A DNA stretch of 64,000 bases from Planctomycetota bacterium (lineage in GTDB: Bacteria > Planctomycetota > Phycisphaerae > SM23-33). Of the stretch, positions 25,753 to 35,146 are shown piece by piece; position 1 is the stretch's first letter; every line of letters begins with the position of its first letter. The position numbers were made by a program, and so were the translations under genes. The stretch covers positions 62,001 to 126,000 of the forward strand of contig JAKJER010000005.1 in NCBI GenBank assembly GCA_022705325.1, written 5' to 3'. Below the pieces are notes generated by a model. The model saw only the letters and a list, made by a program, of their open reading frames with translations, did not search any database and was not told the DNA's origin.

Positions 25753-26712
25753 ATGAAACGACCCGAACGCAAGCCGCTGGACCGCGGCAAACTGACCACC
25801 GAGCGGGAGAACCCTCGCAGTCGCGAGATCGACCGGGCATCGGCAAGCGACATCGTGCGGATCATCAACGCCGAGGACGCCCTCGTGGCGCCGGCGGTGG
25901 CCCGCGAGCGGGTGCGGATCGCGAAGGCGGTGGACGTGATCGCCGACCGGCTGCGTGGCGGCGGGCGGCTGTTCTACGTGGGGGCGGGCACGAGCGGCCG
26001 GCTGGGCGTGCTGGACGCCTCGGAGTGCCCGCCGACGTTCGGCACCCGGCCGTCGCAAGTGCAGGGGGTCATTGCGGGCGGGCGCCGCGCCCTGGTACGC
26101 GCGGTGGAGGGGGCGGAGGACCACGCCGAGGACGGGGCCCGGGCGCTGGCGAAAAAGCGAATCTCCGCCAGGGACGTTGTCGTCGGCATTGCCGCCTGCG
26201 GGTTGACGCCCTACGTTCACGGGGCCCTGGACCAGGCCCGGGCCGTCGGGGCGACGACCATCTTCGTCACGTGTTCCCCGCAGGCCGTGGGGCACATACG
26301 GGCGGACATCATCATCAATCCCGTGGTCGGGCCGGAGGTCGTTACCGGTTCGACGCGGATGAAGGCGGGCACGGCCACCAAGCTCGTGCTCAACACGCTG
26401 ACGACGGGCGCGATGATCCGCATGGGCAAGACGTACGGAAACCTGATGGTCGACCTGCGGGCGACCAACGAGAAGCTGCGCGACCGCAGCGAGCGGATCG
26501 TCTGCCAGGAGACCGGCGTGAACCGCCGCCGGGCCCGCGCCCTGCTGGACCAGGCGGACGGGCTGGTCAAAGTGGCGCTGGTGATGGCGCTGCGCGGGGT
26601 GAACGCGGCGGCGGCCCGTTCGCTGCTGGAGGAGGCCGGCGGGATGGTCCGCAAGGCGATCGGGGCGGGCGTCAAGGCACCCAAGGCGGGCGGGGCGAAT
26701 CGGCAAAGGTGA
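25753..26712 (+). CDS. murQ: N-acetylmuramic acid 6-phosphate etherase
   Basis: 319 residues, normal length. MurQ removes D-lactate from MurNAc-6-phosphate to give GlcNAc-6-phosphate. The SIS-domain signature LFYVGAGTSGRLGVLDASEC contains the first catalytic glutamate region, with CPPTFG after it, and VEGAEDHAEDGA carries the second acid. VTGSTRMKAGTATKLVLNTL is the family's later motif. One oddity: the usual GIAASGRTPYV reads GIAACGLTPYV here, changing two residues near the sugar-phosphate site. Downstream of anmK by 3 bases; it converges on a prepilin-like gene 8 bases away. Confidence 0.94.
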   Translation: MKRPERKPLDRGKLTTERENPRSREIDRASASDIVRIINAEDALVAPAVARERVRIAKAVDVIADRLRGGGRLFYVGAGTSGRLGVLDASECPPTFGTRPSQVQGVIAGGRRALVRAVEGAEDHAEDGARALAKKRISARDVVVGIAACGLTPYVHGALDQARAVGATTIFVTCSPQAVGHIRADIIINPVVGPEVVTGSTRMKAGTATKLVLNTLTTGAMIRMGKTYGNLMVDLRATNEKLRDRSERIVCQETGVNRRRARALLDQADGLVKVALVMALRGVNAAAARSLLEEAGGMVRKAIGAGVKAPKAGGANRQR

Positions 26713-26720
26713 CTCAGGCG

Positions 26721-27494
26721 TCAGTTCGGCGCGTAGGCGGTGTGCAGCGGGTTGAACAGCGTGACGGGGAAGTCGTGCGGGGTGAGGTTTCGATCCTCGC
26801 AGTGTCCGTCGAAGAAGACCACCGTCGTCTTGCCCTCGTGCCGCATGTCGTCGGCGTGGATGCTTCGCGGGCTGGTCTGGGGCGTCGTCCCCACGAAGGT
26901 CATGTGCGAGGTGTGCCACACGTCGTGGTAGCCGAAGTAGCTCACCGGCAGGAGCTTCTCGTTGCCCTCGACGATGTAGCCGATGGCGCCGGGGCTGTCG
27001 GGCAGGTGTGTCAGGCGGACCGGCAGCGGGCTCTGGTAACCTCCGCCGGTCATGAACGTCTCGAAGTTCACCGCGTTGATCACGTACGTCAGCACGTGGT
27101 CGAGGTCGGTCACCGAGGGGCAGCGGTAGATCGGGGCGGCGCCCTTGAGGACTTTGTACATCTCGCTCCAGGTCTGCGTCTGGGCCGGCGTGAGTGGGAT
27201 GTTGTGGGTGTACTTCATGAAGCAGCCGGCGAAGAGGTAGTGGCCCGGCTGGCTGGTGTCCCAGGCGTCGCGGGGGACGTGGCAGTCGTTTTCGGCGGCG
27301 TATTGGGCGGCTGCACGCCCGATCGCGTGCAGGTTGTTCTTGCAGACGTTCATCTGGGTCAGCCGCTGGATGCTCCGCGCCGAGGGGGCCATCACCGCCA
27401 GCAGGATCGCGATGATGGCGATGACCACAAGCAGTTCGACGAGGCTGAAGCCCGCCGTGCGGCGGGGCGCGGGTAGCGTGAGTTCCGGGCGCAT
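26721..27494 (-). CDS. Prepilin-type (H…DG family) pseudopilin
   Basis: 257 residues if started at the ATG at 27494; a longer reading to 27551 is possible. The leader MRPELTLPAPRRTAG is followed by FSLVELLVVIAIIAILLAVM, the prepilin peptidase cleavage site (G|F) and methylated hydrophobic helix. The C-terminal half contains RHEGKTTVVFFDGH, the H…DG tail that marks the large planctomycete prepilin-like family (DUF1559 type). It probably forms part of a type II secretion or pilus-like fibre at the envelope; the specific role is unknown. It is a tandem paralogue of the gene just upstream, 27565-28329. Confidence 0.85.
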   Translation of the reverse strand: MRPELTLPAPRRTAGFSLVELLVVIAIIAILLAVMAPSARSIQRLTQMNVCKNNLHAIGRAAAQYAAENDCHVPRDAWDTSQPGHYLFAGCFMKYTHNIPLTPAQTQTWSEMYKVLKGAAPIYRCPSVTDLDHVLTYVINAVNFETFMTGGGYQSPLPVRLTHLPDSPGAIGYIVEGNEKLLPVSYFGYHDVWHTSHMTFVGTTPQTSPRSIHADDMRHEGKTTVVFFDGHCEDRNLTPHDFPVTLFNPLHTAYAPN

Positions 27495-27564
27495 GTCCGT
27501 ATCCGCGTGTATTGTAGAGGGTGCCGGCAAGGAGTCAACCGCGCCGGACATTTCGCGCGAATCG

Positions 27565-28329
27565 CTAAGGCAGGGGGTAGTTGAGATCCAGCGGGTTGAA
27601 GAGAGTTACGGGCAGGTTGTACGGCAGGATGGGGAGGTCCTCGGTGTGCCCGTCGAAGAAGACCAGCGTGGTCTTGCCGTCGTGGCGCTCGTCGCCGTAG
27701 GTGATGCAGCGGGCGTTGAGCTGGGGCGTGAGGCCTTTGAAGGGCATGTGGGCCAGATGCCAGATGTCGTAGGCCGTAAAGTTGTTGTACGGGACGGCCG
27801 AGAGATTGTCGCTCATCTCGATGATGTAACACATCTCAGCCGGCCCGCCGGGCAGGTGGGTCAACTGGATGGGCAGGGCGCGGGTGGCGTCGCTGACGTA
27901 TTGGCCGGTGGTCCGGTAGTGGTCGTGGTCGATCGCGTTGATCAGGTAGGTCAGCACATACTTGGGATCGCTGATGGACGGGCAGCGGTAAATGGGTGCG
28001 GCCCCGTCGAGCTTGTCGTAGATCAGCGACCAGTTCTGCAAATCGCTGCCGGTGATCTCGATGCCGTGGGTGTACTTCATGAAGCAGGCGGCGAAGAGGT
28101 AGTGGCCCGGCTGGCTGGCGTCGCAGGCGTCGCGGGGGACATAGAGGTTGTTAGCGGCGGAGTAGCTGGCCGACGCCTGCCCGATGGTGTGGAGGTTCGA
28201 CTTGCAGATGTTGGAGCGGGCCAACTTGTGAATGCTCATGGCCGAGGGGGCCATCACCGCCAGCAGAATGGCGATGATGGCAATGACCACAAGCAGTTCC
28301 ACCAAGGTGAAGCCCCGATCTTGCCGCAT
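27565..28329 (-). CDS. Prepilin-type (H…DG family) pseudopilin
   Basis: 254 residues from the ATG at 28329, which has GGAG 5 bases upstream and gives the short charged leader MRQDRG before [20 protein letters not shown]. The remainder aligns closely with the protein at 26721-27494: SQPGHYLFA.CFMKYTHGI, GAAPIYRCPS, VLTYLINA and RHDGKTTLVFFDGHTED. The two are therefore a recent tandem duplication with diverged surfaces. It would be processed by a prepilin peptidase and placed in the inner membrane or a pseudopilus. No secretin or assembly ATPase gene is nearby. Confidence 0.86.
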   Translation of the reverse strand: MRQDRGFTLVELLVVIAIIAILLAVMAPSAMSIHKLARSNICKSNLHTIGQASASYSAANNLYVPRDACDASQPGHYLFAACFMKYTHGIEITGSDLQNWSLIYDKLDGAAPIYRCPSISDPKYVLTYLINAIDHDHYRTTGQYVSDATRALPIQLTHLPGGPAEMCYIIEMSDNLSAVPYNNFTAYDIWHLAHMPFKGLTPQLNARCITYGDERHDGKTTLVFFDGHTEDLPILPYNLPVTLFNPLDLNYPLP

Positions 28330-28586
28330 CGCGCGCTCCGGTGTGGGGGGGGCGGGCAACTCAACCATCCAGCGATGGCACTCCGGCCACCCTATGATGT
28401 ATTGTAAGGCCGACGGCAATAAAGTCAACTGCGTCTGCGTGAGGCTCGCTCGGCAATAATCCGATGCCGGTGCGTTAGTAGTCTATGCGGCCGCTGGCCG
28501 CAGGAGGAGAACCCGGCGGGGCGGCGTTTTTCGCTTCTGGCTCGCCTCGGCAGGCAGTACAATCCGCCTTTACAAGGACCCTCAGC

Positions 28587-30173
28587 GTGTCTGAGTTGTT
28601 TAAATATCTACGTCCAGATAGTTTGCAGAAACTGCAGGACTCGTTTTCCGTCGTTGCCCAGGCGCCCATTCGCATCTGCGGGCGCGACGGGTCGCCGTTG
28701 ACCGGCGAGTCGGAGATCGGCGCGGCCCCATCGGCCTCTGAGCCGCCCGGGCTTCGCAGCGAGGACGGCCGCCTGGAAGTGCCTATTCTCCTGGACTGCG
28801 AGGTGGTGGGGCGGGTGTCCGGTCCGGGCTACGAGAACGACCCCGCCCAGGCCGAACGCATCGCCACCCTCCTGCGCCTGATGGCCAACGTGATCGGGCG
28901 GCTGTGCGACCGCACCGCGGAACTCCACGACCGCGTCGAGGAGTTGGCCGCCCTCCACCATCTGACCGCGGAATTCGCCACCCAGCGAGACCTCCAGCAC
29001 CTGCTGGACCTCATCACCGCTAGCGCCTCCAAGGTCCTGCGCGCCAAGGCCTGCTCCATCCGCCTGCTCAGCGACGACCATCGCGAACTGGTCATCAAGG
29101 CCGTCCACAACCTCTCCGGATGGTATCTCGACAAGGGGCCCATTCCGCTCTCCGAGAGCCAGATCGACCAGGAGGTGCTGGGCAAGCTCCAGCCCGTGTA
29201 CATCGCCGACGAGCGGAACGATCCGCGGGTGCTCTACCCGGCCGAGGCCCGGCGCGAGGGCATCGTCAGCGCCCTGTGCGCCCCGCTGGTCTTCCGCGGG
29301 CGGGCCGAGGGCGTGATCCGGGTGTACATGTCCGAACTCCACGAGTTCGACTGGTTCGAGACCTCGCTGTTGCAGGCGATGGCGGCGCAGGCCGCCGCGG
29401 CGATCGTGAACGCCCGCCTGTACGCCGAGGCGGTGCAGGCGGAGGAGACCCGGCGTCAGCTTCGCCTGGCCGCCGAGGTGCAGCGGGGGATGATCCCGGC
29501 CGAGCCGCCCCGCCTGGAGGGCTGGGACATCGGCGCGGTCTATGTGCCCTGCTACGAACTGGGGGGCGACTTCTATGACTTCATCCACCTGCCCAAGGAC
29601 AACATGGGCCTGGCCATCGCCGACGTCGTGGGCAAGGGCGTGCGGGCGTCGCTGCTGATGGCCTCGGTGCGGGCGTCGCTGCGAGCCCACGCGGTCAACA
29701 TCTACGAGATGTCGCGCATCCTGAGCCTGGTCAACCGCGACCTGTGCGCCGACAGCCTGGCCAGCGACTTCACCACCCTGTTCTACGGGGTGCTGGACCG
29801 CTCGACCGGGCGGCTGACCTACTCCAACGCCGGGCACTCCACGCCGCTGCTGTACAAAGGCGGGCAGTGGCGCCGCCTGACCGCCGGCGGGGGGGTCCTG
29901 GGGATCGATCCCCAGGCGACCTGGACGCAGGAGGCCGTCGATCTCAAGAAGGGCGACCTGCTGCTGCTGTATACCGACGGGCTGACCGAAGCCATGAACT
30001 TCGAGGACAAGCCTTTCGGCCTGGAGCGGGTGCAGGCAGCCGCCTCGGCGGCCCTGGCGGTCCACTCGACCGCCGAGCAGATCGTCAAGCACGTGCTGTG
30101 GGAGATGCGCCGCTTCGCGGGCCTGCAAAGCCGCCTGGACGACCTGACCCTGGTGGCCCTGCGGGCCCAGTGA
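28587..30173 (+). CDS. GAF-domain PP2C (SpoIIE/RsbU-type) serine phosphatase
   Basis: About 528 residues from a GTG at 28587, chosen because AAGGA lies about 9 bases before it; the frame is open to 28485. Residues about 1-105 form a sensor-like region (PIRICGRDGSPLTGE, ending near VIGRLCDRTAEL) that may be a PocR/PAS-type input. A GAF domain covers about 115-280 (SIRLLSDDHRELVIKAVHNL, APLVFRGRAEGVIRVY). The C-terminal phosphatase has the metal-binding aspartates in GGDFYDF, IADVVGKGV, LYTDGLTEAM and DDLTLVAL. Such proteins dephosphorylate anti-sigma-factor antagonists. No STAS antagonist or anti-sigma kinase is adjacent. Confidence 0.88.
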   Translation: MSELFKYLRPDSLQKLQDSFSVVAQAPIRICGRDGSPLTGESEIGAAPSASEPPGLRSEDGRLEVPILLDCEVVGRVSGPGYENDPAQAERIATLLRLMANVIGRLCDRTAELHDRVEELAALHHLTAEFATQRDLQHLLDLITASASKVLRAKACSIRLLSDDHRELVIKAVHNLSGWYLDKGPIPLSESQIDQEVLGKLQPVYIADERNDPRVLYPAEARREGIVSALCAPLVFRGRAEGVIRVYMSELHEFDWFETSLLQAMAAQAAAAIVNARLYAEAVQAEETRRQLRLAAEVQRGMIPAEPPRLEGWDIGAVYVPCYELGGDFYDFIHLPKDNMGLAIADVVGKGVRASLLMASVRASLRAHAVNIYEMSRILSLVNRDLCADSLASDFTTLFYGVLDRSTGRLTYSNAGHSTPLLYKGGQWRRLTAGGGVLGIDPQATWTQEAVDLKKGDLLLLYTDGLTEAMNFEDKPFGLERVQAAASAALAVHSTAEQIVKHVLWEMRRFAGLQSRLDDLTLVALRAQ

Positions 30174-30430
30174 GGAGGCGGACACCCTGCCTGCGGGGCT
30201 TCCGGACAGCCCGGGCCTCCGCCTGCCGACCGGCTCCCCGGACGCCGGGCCGTTCAGCCGCCCCTTTCAGGGTCCGAATATCCCCTTTTTCCTGTCTCGT
30301 TTTTCGCACGTAAGACTTGCAAGTGTCCTCTCGCCCTGCTACAGTCAGCCTCAGCACGACGCAGCCATGTGGACCAAACGTAACCAACAATTGAGGACAA
30401 GCCCTCCCGCCCCGGTTGGATAGTGGTGTC

Positions 30431-31504
30431 ATGAGCCATTTCTGCCTCCTACGCGACCCGCAGACGTACGTAGCACATGATTGGGACCTGTTGGCCGACG
30501 AGACGGCCCGCCAGCACTGGCTGGACCTGTTCGCGAAACACTTCGAGGACCTGCTGCGCCACGCGTCGGCGCAGTACGGGCGGGCGGCCAACCGCCAGAT
30601 CGCCAACGCCTCCAAGCAGTTCGCCGAGCTGATCCAGCAGCTCAGGCAGGCTCCCGGCTCGCTGCCGGGCGGCAAGCTCAACATCATCGAGATGGTCCGC
30701 CAGCGGGAGAAGGTCCTGCGGGCCCACCGCCTCAACGATCCCTTCGGGCACATAAAGGATCGCGAGAACGTCAAGGCCATGGCGTTGTACCCGCAGGTCG
30801 TGCGGGCCCTGCACGCGATGGAGGGCGAGGCCAAGTGGCTGCACCTGATCGAGAGCGTCTACGCGGGCAACATCTTCGACATGGGCTCGCCCGCCACCAT
30901 GAGCCTGGCCGACGAGTCGCCCGACTTCCTTGAAGCCATCGAGAACACCAAGCCCCGCCCCTGGCTGGTCGACCACTACGACAACCTGGCCGAGGTGCTC
31001 GTGCCCGCCCCGCCCACCAAGTGGTCCAAGGTCGTCTTCTTCGTCGACAACGCCGGCAGCGACTTCATCCTCGGCGTCATGCCCCTGGCCCGCGAACTGG
31101 CCCTGTGCGGAAGCAAGATCGTCCTGGCCGCCAACGAAGTTCCCAGCCTTAACGACATCACCGTCGACGAGTGCATCACCATCGTGCAGCGGCTGGCTGC
31201 CGTTGACCCGGACCTCGAGGCCCTTATCGGGGGCGAGATGTTCGAGGTCGTCTCGTCGGGAAACGACATTCCGCTGATCGACCTGTCCGAGGTCTCCGAC
31301 GAGCTGAACGAAGCCGCCGCCGACGCCGAACTGGTCATCATGGAGGGCATGGGCAGGGCGATCGAGTCCAACTACGACGCCGCCTTCAAGGTCGACGCCC
31401 TCCACCTGGCCCTGCTCAAGGACCCTCTGGTCGCCGCCCGGGTCGGCGGAGAAGTCTACGACTGCGTCTGCAAGTACACGCCCGTGGAGGCGGCCCAGGC
31501 CTGA
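30431..31504 (+). CDS. DUF89/ARMT1-family damage-control phosphatase
   Basis: About 357 residues. The signature is KVVFFVDNAGSDFILGVMPL, with the metal-binding Asp-Asn, followed by LARELALCGSKIVLAANEVPSLNDIT and the late VIMEGMGRAIESN. These are the features of the DUF89 phosphatase fold, closest in wording to the C-terminal part of human PANK4 (subfamily II). The family removes phosphate from damaged or unwanted sugar-phosphate-like metabolites with Co2+ or Ni2+ as metal. The substrate of this member is unknown. A clear terminator follows. Two in-frame ATG codons at 30416 and 30431 cannot be told apart with certainty. Confidence 0.82.
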   Translation: MSHFCLLRDPQTYVAHDWDLLADETARQHWLDLFAKHFEDLLRHASAQYGRAANRQIANASKQFAELIQQLRQAPGSLPGGKLNIIEMVRQREKVLRAHRLNDPFGHIKDRENVKAMALYPQVVRALHAMEGEAKWLHLIESVYAGNIFDMGSPATMSLADESPDFLEAIENTKPRPWLVDHYDNLAEVLVPAPPTKWSKVVFFVDNAGSDFILGVMPLARELALCGSKIVLAANEVPSLNDITVDECITIVQRLAAVDPDLEALIGGEMFEVVSSGNDIPLIDLSEVSDELNEAAADAELVIMEGMGRAIESNYDAAFKVDALHLALLKDPLVAARVGGEVYDCVCKYTPVEAAQA

Positions 31505-31589
31505 TTGACCATTGAAGACAAACGCCTACGGGCGCCGTTGATCATTGAAAGCAAGAAGGCCCGGACGTAACTAACCGGTACTACTGAAG

Positions 31590-31617
31590 AAGCCCACGGG
31601 CGGCTCTCCGTGGGCTT
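31590..31617. terminator. Intrinsic terminator
   Basis: AAGCCCACGG and CCGTGGGCTT pair exactly around an 8-base loop, followed by TCATCTTC. It lies between the converging DUF89 and GH-like genes. Confidence 0.75.
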
Positions 31618-31674
31618 TCATCTTCAAACACGCTCCTGCGTCTTTCCTTCGCCTTCGTCCGTATTCCCTATTCC

Positions 31675-34600
31675 CTAATCCCTGAGTCCCTCGATCGCCT
31701 CATCCACTTTTCGCCGGAACCGCGTCCAGTCGTCGCCGCCCAGCAGGGCGTCGTGGTTGCGTTGAGCGAGCTTGAAGGCGGCCATGCGGTCCCGGATGAT
31801 CGCCAGGCCGATCTTGCCGGCGGGCGTGTCGGCCTTGGCCTTGGCCAGGCGCTCGAGGGTGATGAGGCGCCGGTAGTCGTCGAGGCCTTCCCGGAGCTGC
31901 TCGAAGTGGATGGCCGGCACGAGCCGCCCGTCGGGCGCGCTGTTGCACCAGGCGTAGTCATCCTCGCGGCAATCCAGGGCGTAGTAGGGGTCGCCCGCGG
32001 CGCAGTTCCAGTGCCAACTCAGGCGGAACACCATGCCGAACTGGCGGGCGGCCTTGTACATGTAGTCGCCGAACGTCCAGCGGTTGCCCCCGTTGTAGAA
32101 GGCCCACGCCCCGCCCGCGTCGTGCAGGAGCTTGACCGACGCCTCGTCGTGCAGGTTCCAGTTGGCGACATGGGCGGCCCGGGCCAGGCGGAAGTGCGGG
32201 TCGTCGGCGTTGGAGCCGGTGAAGCTGCTGGCCGCGGCGAAGAAGGGCGGGCTCTTGGGGAAGGCGGCGCGGTAGGCCTCGGCATTCTCGGCTGAGCGGA
32301 CCAGATCGTTGCCGATGGGCTCGTCGGCCAGGTTGTAGTACACGGGGATCCACCCGGCCTGCTCGGCGTGCTTCTGCACCTCGCTGTAGATCGCCCGGAT
32401 GAACTGGGGGTAGTCCTTGAAGCCCGCCTTCTGGGCGGCGGCGAGGTCCTTGTAGTAGGCGTTGAAGCCGGTCACGCCGGCCCCGTAGGCGACGACCGCG
32501 CGGAAGCCCAGGTCCTTGACCGCCCGCATTTCCTCGTCGGCCCGCTCGAAGTCCAGCACGCACTTGCCGTCTTTGAACCCCCGGTACGGGATCTGGGGCA
32601 TGCCGCTGCACGAGGTGAAACCGTACTCCCGCATCCGTCGCAGGCTGGCGAGGAACATCTGGCGGTTGACCTGGGCGGCCTGCGGGTCGTCGCCCCGCCA
32701 CGGCACGCGGATGTGCGAGCCCCACGGCCCGGCCGGGATGTCCACCTCGTCCAGCGCGCCCTTTCGCACGCGGACCTCGAGGGGGATGGCGGCGGTGGCG
32801 CCCTGGCTGGGGCGGAGCGTCACCGTGCCCTTGTACACCCCCGCAGCCGCCGTGGGGGGCACGCGAAGCGTCAGCCAGAATCGCCGGGCCACGTCCCTGG
32901 GCAGGTCCACTTCCGCCCGCGGCAGGACCAGCCGCGGCGCGATCGTGTACACCGAGCCCTCCATGGTCACGCGGCTGAGGCGGTACGAAACGTAGCCGAT
33001 CTCGACGGCCGATCCGGGGATCGTCCCGACGGGGCCGCTCAGATCGCTTACGGCCAGTACGCTCCTGCCGAGGTCTCTCAGCGGCAGGACGCTCAGCGTG
33101 ATGGGTTCCATCTCGCCGGCGAACGCGTCGGCCCGCAGGGGTTGGTCCCGCTCAGCCTTGTCGGGCAGGTCGTTGTAGTAGACGTCCCGCATCCAGTCGC
33201 GGACGAACAGGAGGTACCCGCGGCGCTCGTCGGCGGGCGCGGGCGAGAGCTTGTTGCGGGCGGGCTGGTGGAGCACCCGCTTGAAGTAGTTGTTGAAGTG
33301 GAAGCGCCGCCGTTCCTGCACGAACTGGAGGAACCGCTCGCCATCGGCGGCCTTGTCCAGCGGGAAGACCACGACCGCCGACACGCAGCAGGCCCAGTTC
33401 TCGCCCTGGAAGTCGATGTTCAGTTGTCCGTCGCTCACCTCCACGTCGAACGTCTTGGGCTGGAAGTACGCCTGCTGGTACTTGTCGAAGGTGTCGTCGG
33501 CGGGCGTGTCCTCGACGTCCCAGAAGCGGTAGTACTTGCGGCGGGCCGAGTCGAAGTCCATGGTCTCGCTGACGGCGGGCTTGCCCTCGGCCAGCACGGC
33601 GCGCCTGGTGTACGTCTGATACTCGCCCCAGTAGCCGCTGGGGCTGTCGATGTTGACCCAGACGCGGTACTTGCCCTTGGGCACGTCGATGGCCAGGCCG
33701 CCGGACTCGATGCAGATGAAGTCCTGGAAGAGCGGTTCGGGTTGGAGGGCGTCGTAGCTTCGCCAGATGCGGGCGTTTTTCAGGCCGTACCCCCGCCCCG
33801 CGCTGTAGAGGGTGGCCGACGTGACGGGCGTGAAGCCCTCGAGGACGGGGCTGGTCCCGGCGCCCAGGTCGAAGGCGTGCAGGCCCTCGAACCTGGCCTG
33901 CTGGGCGGAGTCGTCGCGGCGCAGGCGGATGTGGTCCACGAACAGGGGCGCGGGCGGCTTGTCGCCGACGCTGAGGACCAGTCGCGTGACGGCGTTGACC
34001 TGGAGGGGCCGACCCGGGCGCGACTTCTCGCCCACGTAGAGCTGGCGGACGGGCAGCGCCAGCGTGCTGGCGCCCGGCGGGACGATGGTGTTGTAGTTTA
34101 CGCGCGTCCAGTAGTCGCGGGTCTGGGCGTCGCGGACCTCCACGTAGAGTGGCAGGGGCTGGTCGCCCTCGACGAACAGGTCGGCCTCCAGGTAGTCATA
34201 GCCCGTCCAGTCCTGCGGGCGGTCCATGGTGGCGTACGAGCGGTCGATACGGAGCGCCCGGCGGCCGTCGGTCGCGTGCTCGGTCACGACCACGCCGCCG
34301 GAGAACTCGCTGCGGGCCTCGAAGGAAGCGATCGCCCTGACCGGCGGGCCGGCTGGCGCCGCCTGCCTGGCCTCCAACTCCGTGCCGCAGGCATAGCAGC
34401 GTTTCCAGGCCGGGTCGTTGCGATAACCACACTCGACGCATCGCACCGGCGAGGCGGGCAGGGGCCCCGGCGGCGCCAGCGGGGCCTCCTCCTTGTCCAG
34501 AACGGGCGCGGGCGTCAGGGCCACCTCCGGGCCGACTTTCTCCAGGCACACGTCGTCGATCCACAGGTAGCCCGCGGCCATCAGCCCGAACGACGGGCCG

Positions 34601-35067
34601 GCCTTGCGGGGCTTGTCGACGTCGGCTACGTAGGTTAGCTTCGTCCAGCCGAACGTGCCGTTCTTCTTCAACTGGATGTACTTGCCGTCGAACATGAACT
34701 CGGTGGTCTGGTTCCAGATGCCCGTGGAGATGTCCAGGCCGCGAAGGTACGCGGTGACGCGATATCGCCCGACCGGAAGGTCCTTCTGCTGGGCCACGCG
34801 GATCTTGGGCGAAGACCGCCCGAGCAGCAGGCAGGAGTGCCTGCCCGTGCGCCCGAGCTGACCGATGGCGAAGTCGCAGTCGCCCTCATACTTCCAGCCG
34901 CCCCACTTGGCGAAGACCAGGCCGAAGCGGTCGCGTTCCTTGGGCTGCTCGAAGGAGGGATCGTCCAGCAGGTTCTTTTCCGCCGGAGGTGCGTCTGCGG
35001 CGCCGACGCGGGAGGAGGCGACCGCGAGAAAGGCCAGGACGGCGAGAGCGCGAGTCGAAGCACGCAT
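31675..35067 (-). CDS. Large exported GH123/DUF4091-like protein with internal zinc ribbon
   Basis: 1130 residues with a signal peptide (about 1-23). Residues about 30-178 are a carbohydrate-binding-like beta sandwich (NLLDDPSFEQPKE…LWIDDVCLEKVG). A proline-rich linker leads to a zinc ribbon with Cys210, 213, 224 and 227 (CVECG and CYACG). Further beta-sandwich modules follow (about 240-390 and 430-560). The C-terminal half (from about 700) resembles the DUF4091/GH123 catalytic fold, ending with FEQLREGLDDYRRLITLERL. GH123 enzymes cleave beta-GalNAc; substrate here is not proven. A zinc ribbon of cytosolic type in an exported protein is unusual. It faces the terminator at 31590. Confidence 0.68.
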   Translation of the reverse strand: MRASTRALAVLAFLAVASSRVGAADAPPAEKNLLDDPSFEQPKERDRFGLVFAKWGGWKYEGDCDFAIGQLGRTGRHSCLLLGRSSPKIRVAQQKDLPVGRYRVTAYLRGLDISTGIWNQTTEFMFDGKYIQLKKNGTFGWTKLTYVADVDKPRKAGPSFGLMAAGYLWIDDVCLEKVGPEVALTPAPVLDKEEAPLAPPGPLPASPVRCVECGYRNDPAWKRCYACGTELEARQAAPAGPPVRAIASFEARSEFSGGVVVTEHATDGRRALRIDRSYATMDRPQDWTGYDYLEADLFVEGDQPLPLYVEVRDAQTRDYWTRVNYNTIVPPGASTLALPVRQLYVGEKSRPGRPLQVNAVTRLVLSVGDKPPAPLFVDHIRLRRDDSAQQARFEGLHAFDLGAGTSPVLEGFTPVTSATLYSAGRGYGLKNARIWRSYDALQPEPLFQDFICIESGGLAIDVPKGKYRVWVNIDSPSGYWGEYQTYTRRAVLAEGKPAVSETMDFDSARRKYYRFWDVEDTPADDTFDKYQQAYFQPKTFDVEVSDGQLNIDFQGENWACCVSAVVVFPLDKAADGERFLQFVQERRRFHFNNYFKRVLHQPARNKLSPAPADERRGYLLFVRDWMRDVYYNDLPDKAERDQPLRADAFAGEMEPITLSVLPLRDLGRSVLAVSDLSGPVGTIPGSAVEIGYVSYRLSRVTMEGSVYTIAPRLVLPRAEVDLPRDVARRFWLTLRVPPTAAAGVYKGTVTLRPSQGATAAIPLEVRVRKGALDEVDIPAGPWGSHIRVPWRGDDPQAAQVNRQMFLASLRRMREYGFTSCSGMPQIPYRGFKDGKCVLDFERADEEMRAVKDLGFRAVVAYGAGVTGFNAYYKDLAAAQKAGFKDYPQFIRAIYSEVQKHAEQAGWIPVYYNLADEPIGNDLVRSAENAEAYRAAFPKSPPFFAAASSFTGSNADDPHFRLARAAHVANWNLHDEASVKLLHDAGGAWAFYNGGNRWTFGDYMYKAARQFGMVFRLSWHWNCAAGDPYYALDCREDDYAWCNSAPDGRLVPAIHFEQLREGLDDYRRLITLERLAKAKADTPAGKIGLAIIRDRMAAFKLAQRNHDALLGGDDWTRFRRKVDEAIEGLRD

Positions 35068-35146
35068 GGTTGGCTCCTAGGCGAATGGGCAGAGCATATC
35101 CCTGGCCGGGCGGTGCGCCAAGGAGGTGTCGTCCGGATCGGGCGTC

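Noticed and set aside
30174..30430. A small gene between the PP2C and DUF89 genes
   Set aside because: Frames there are short, without ribosome sites, and in part antisense extensions.
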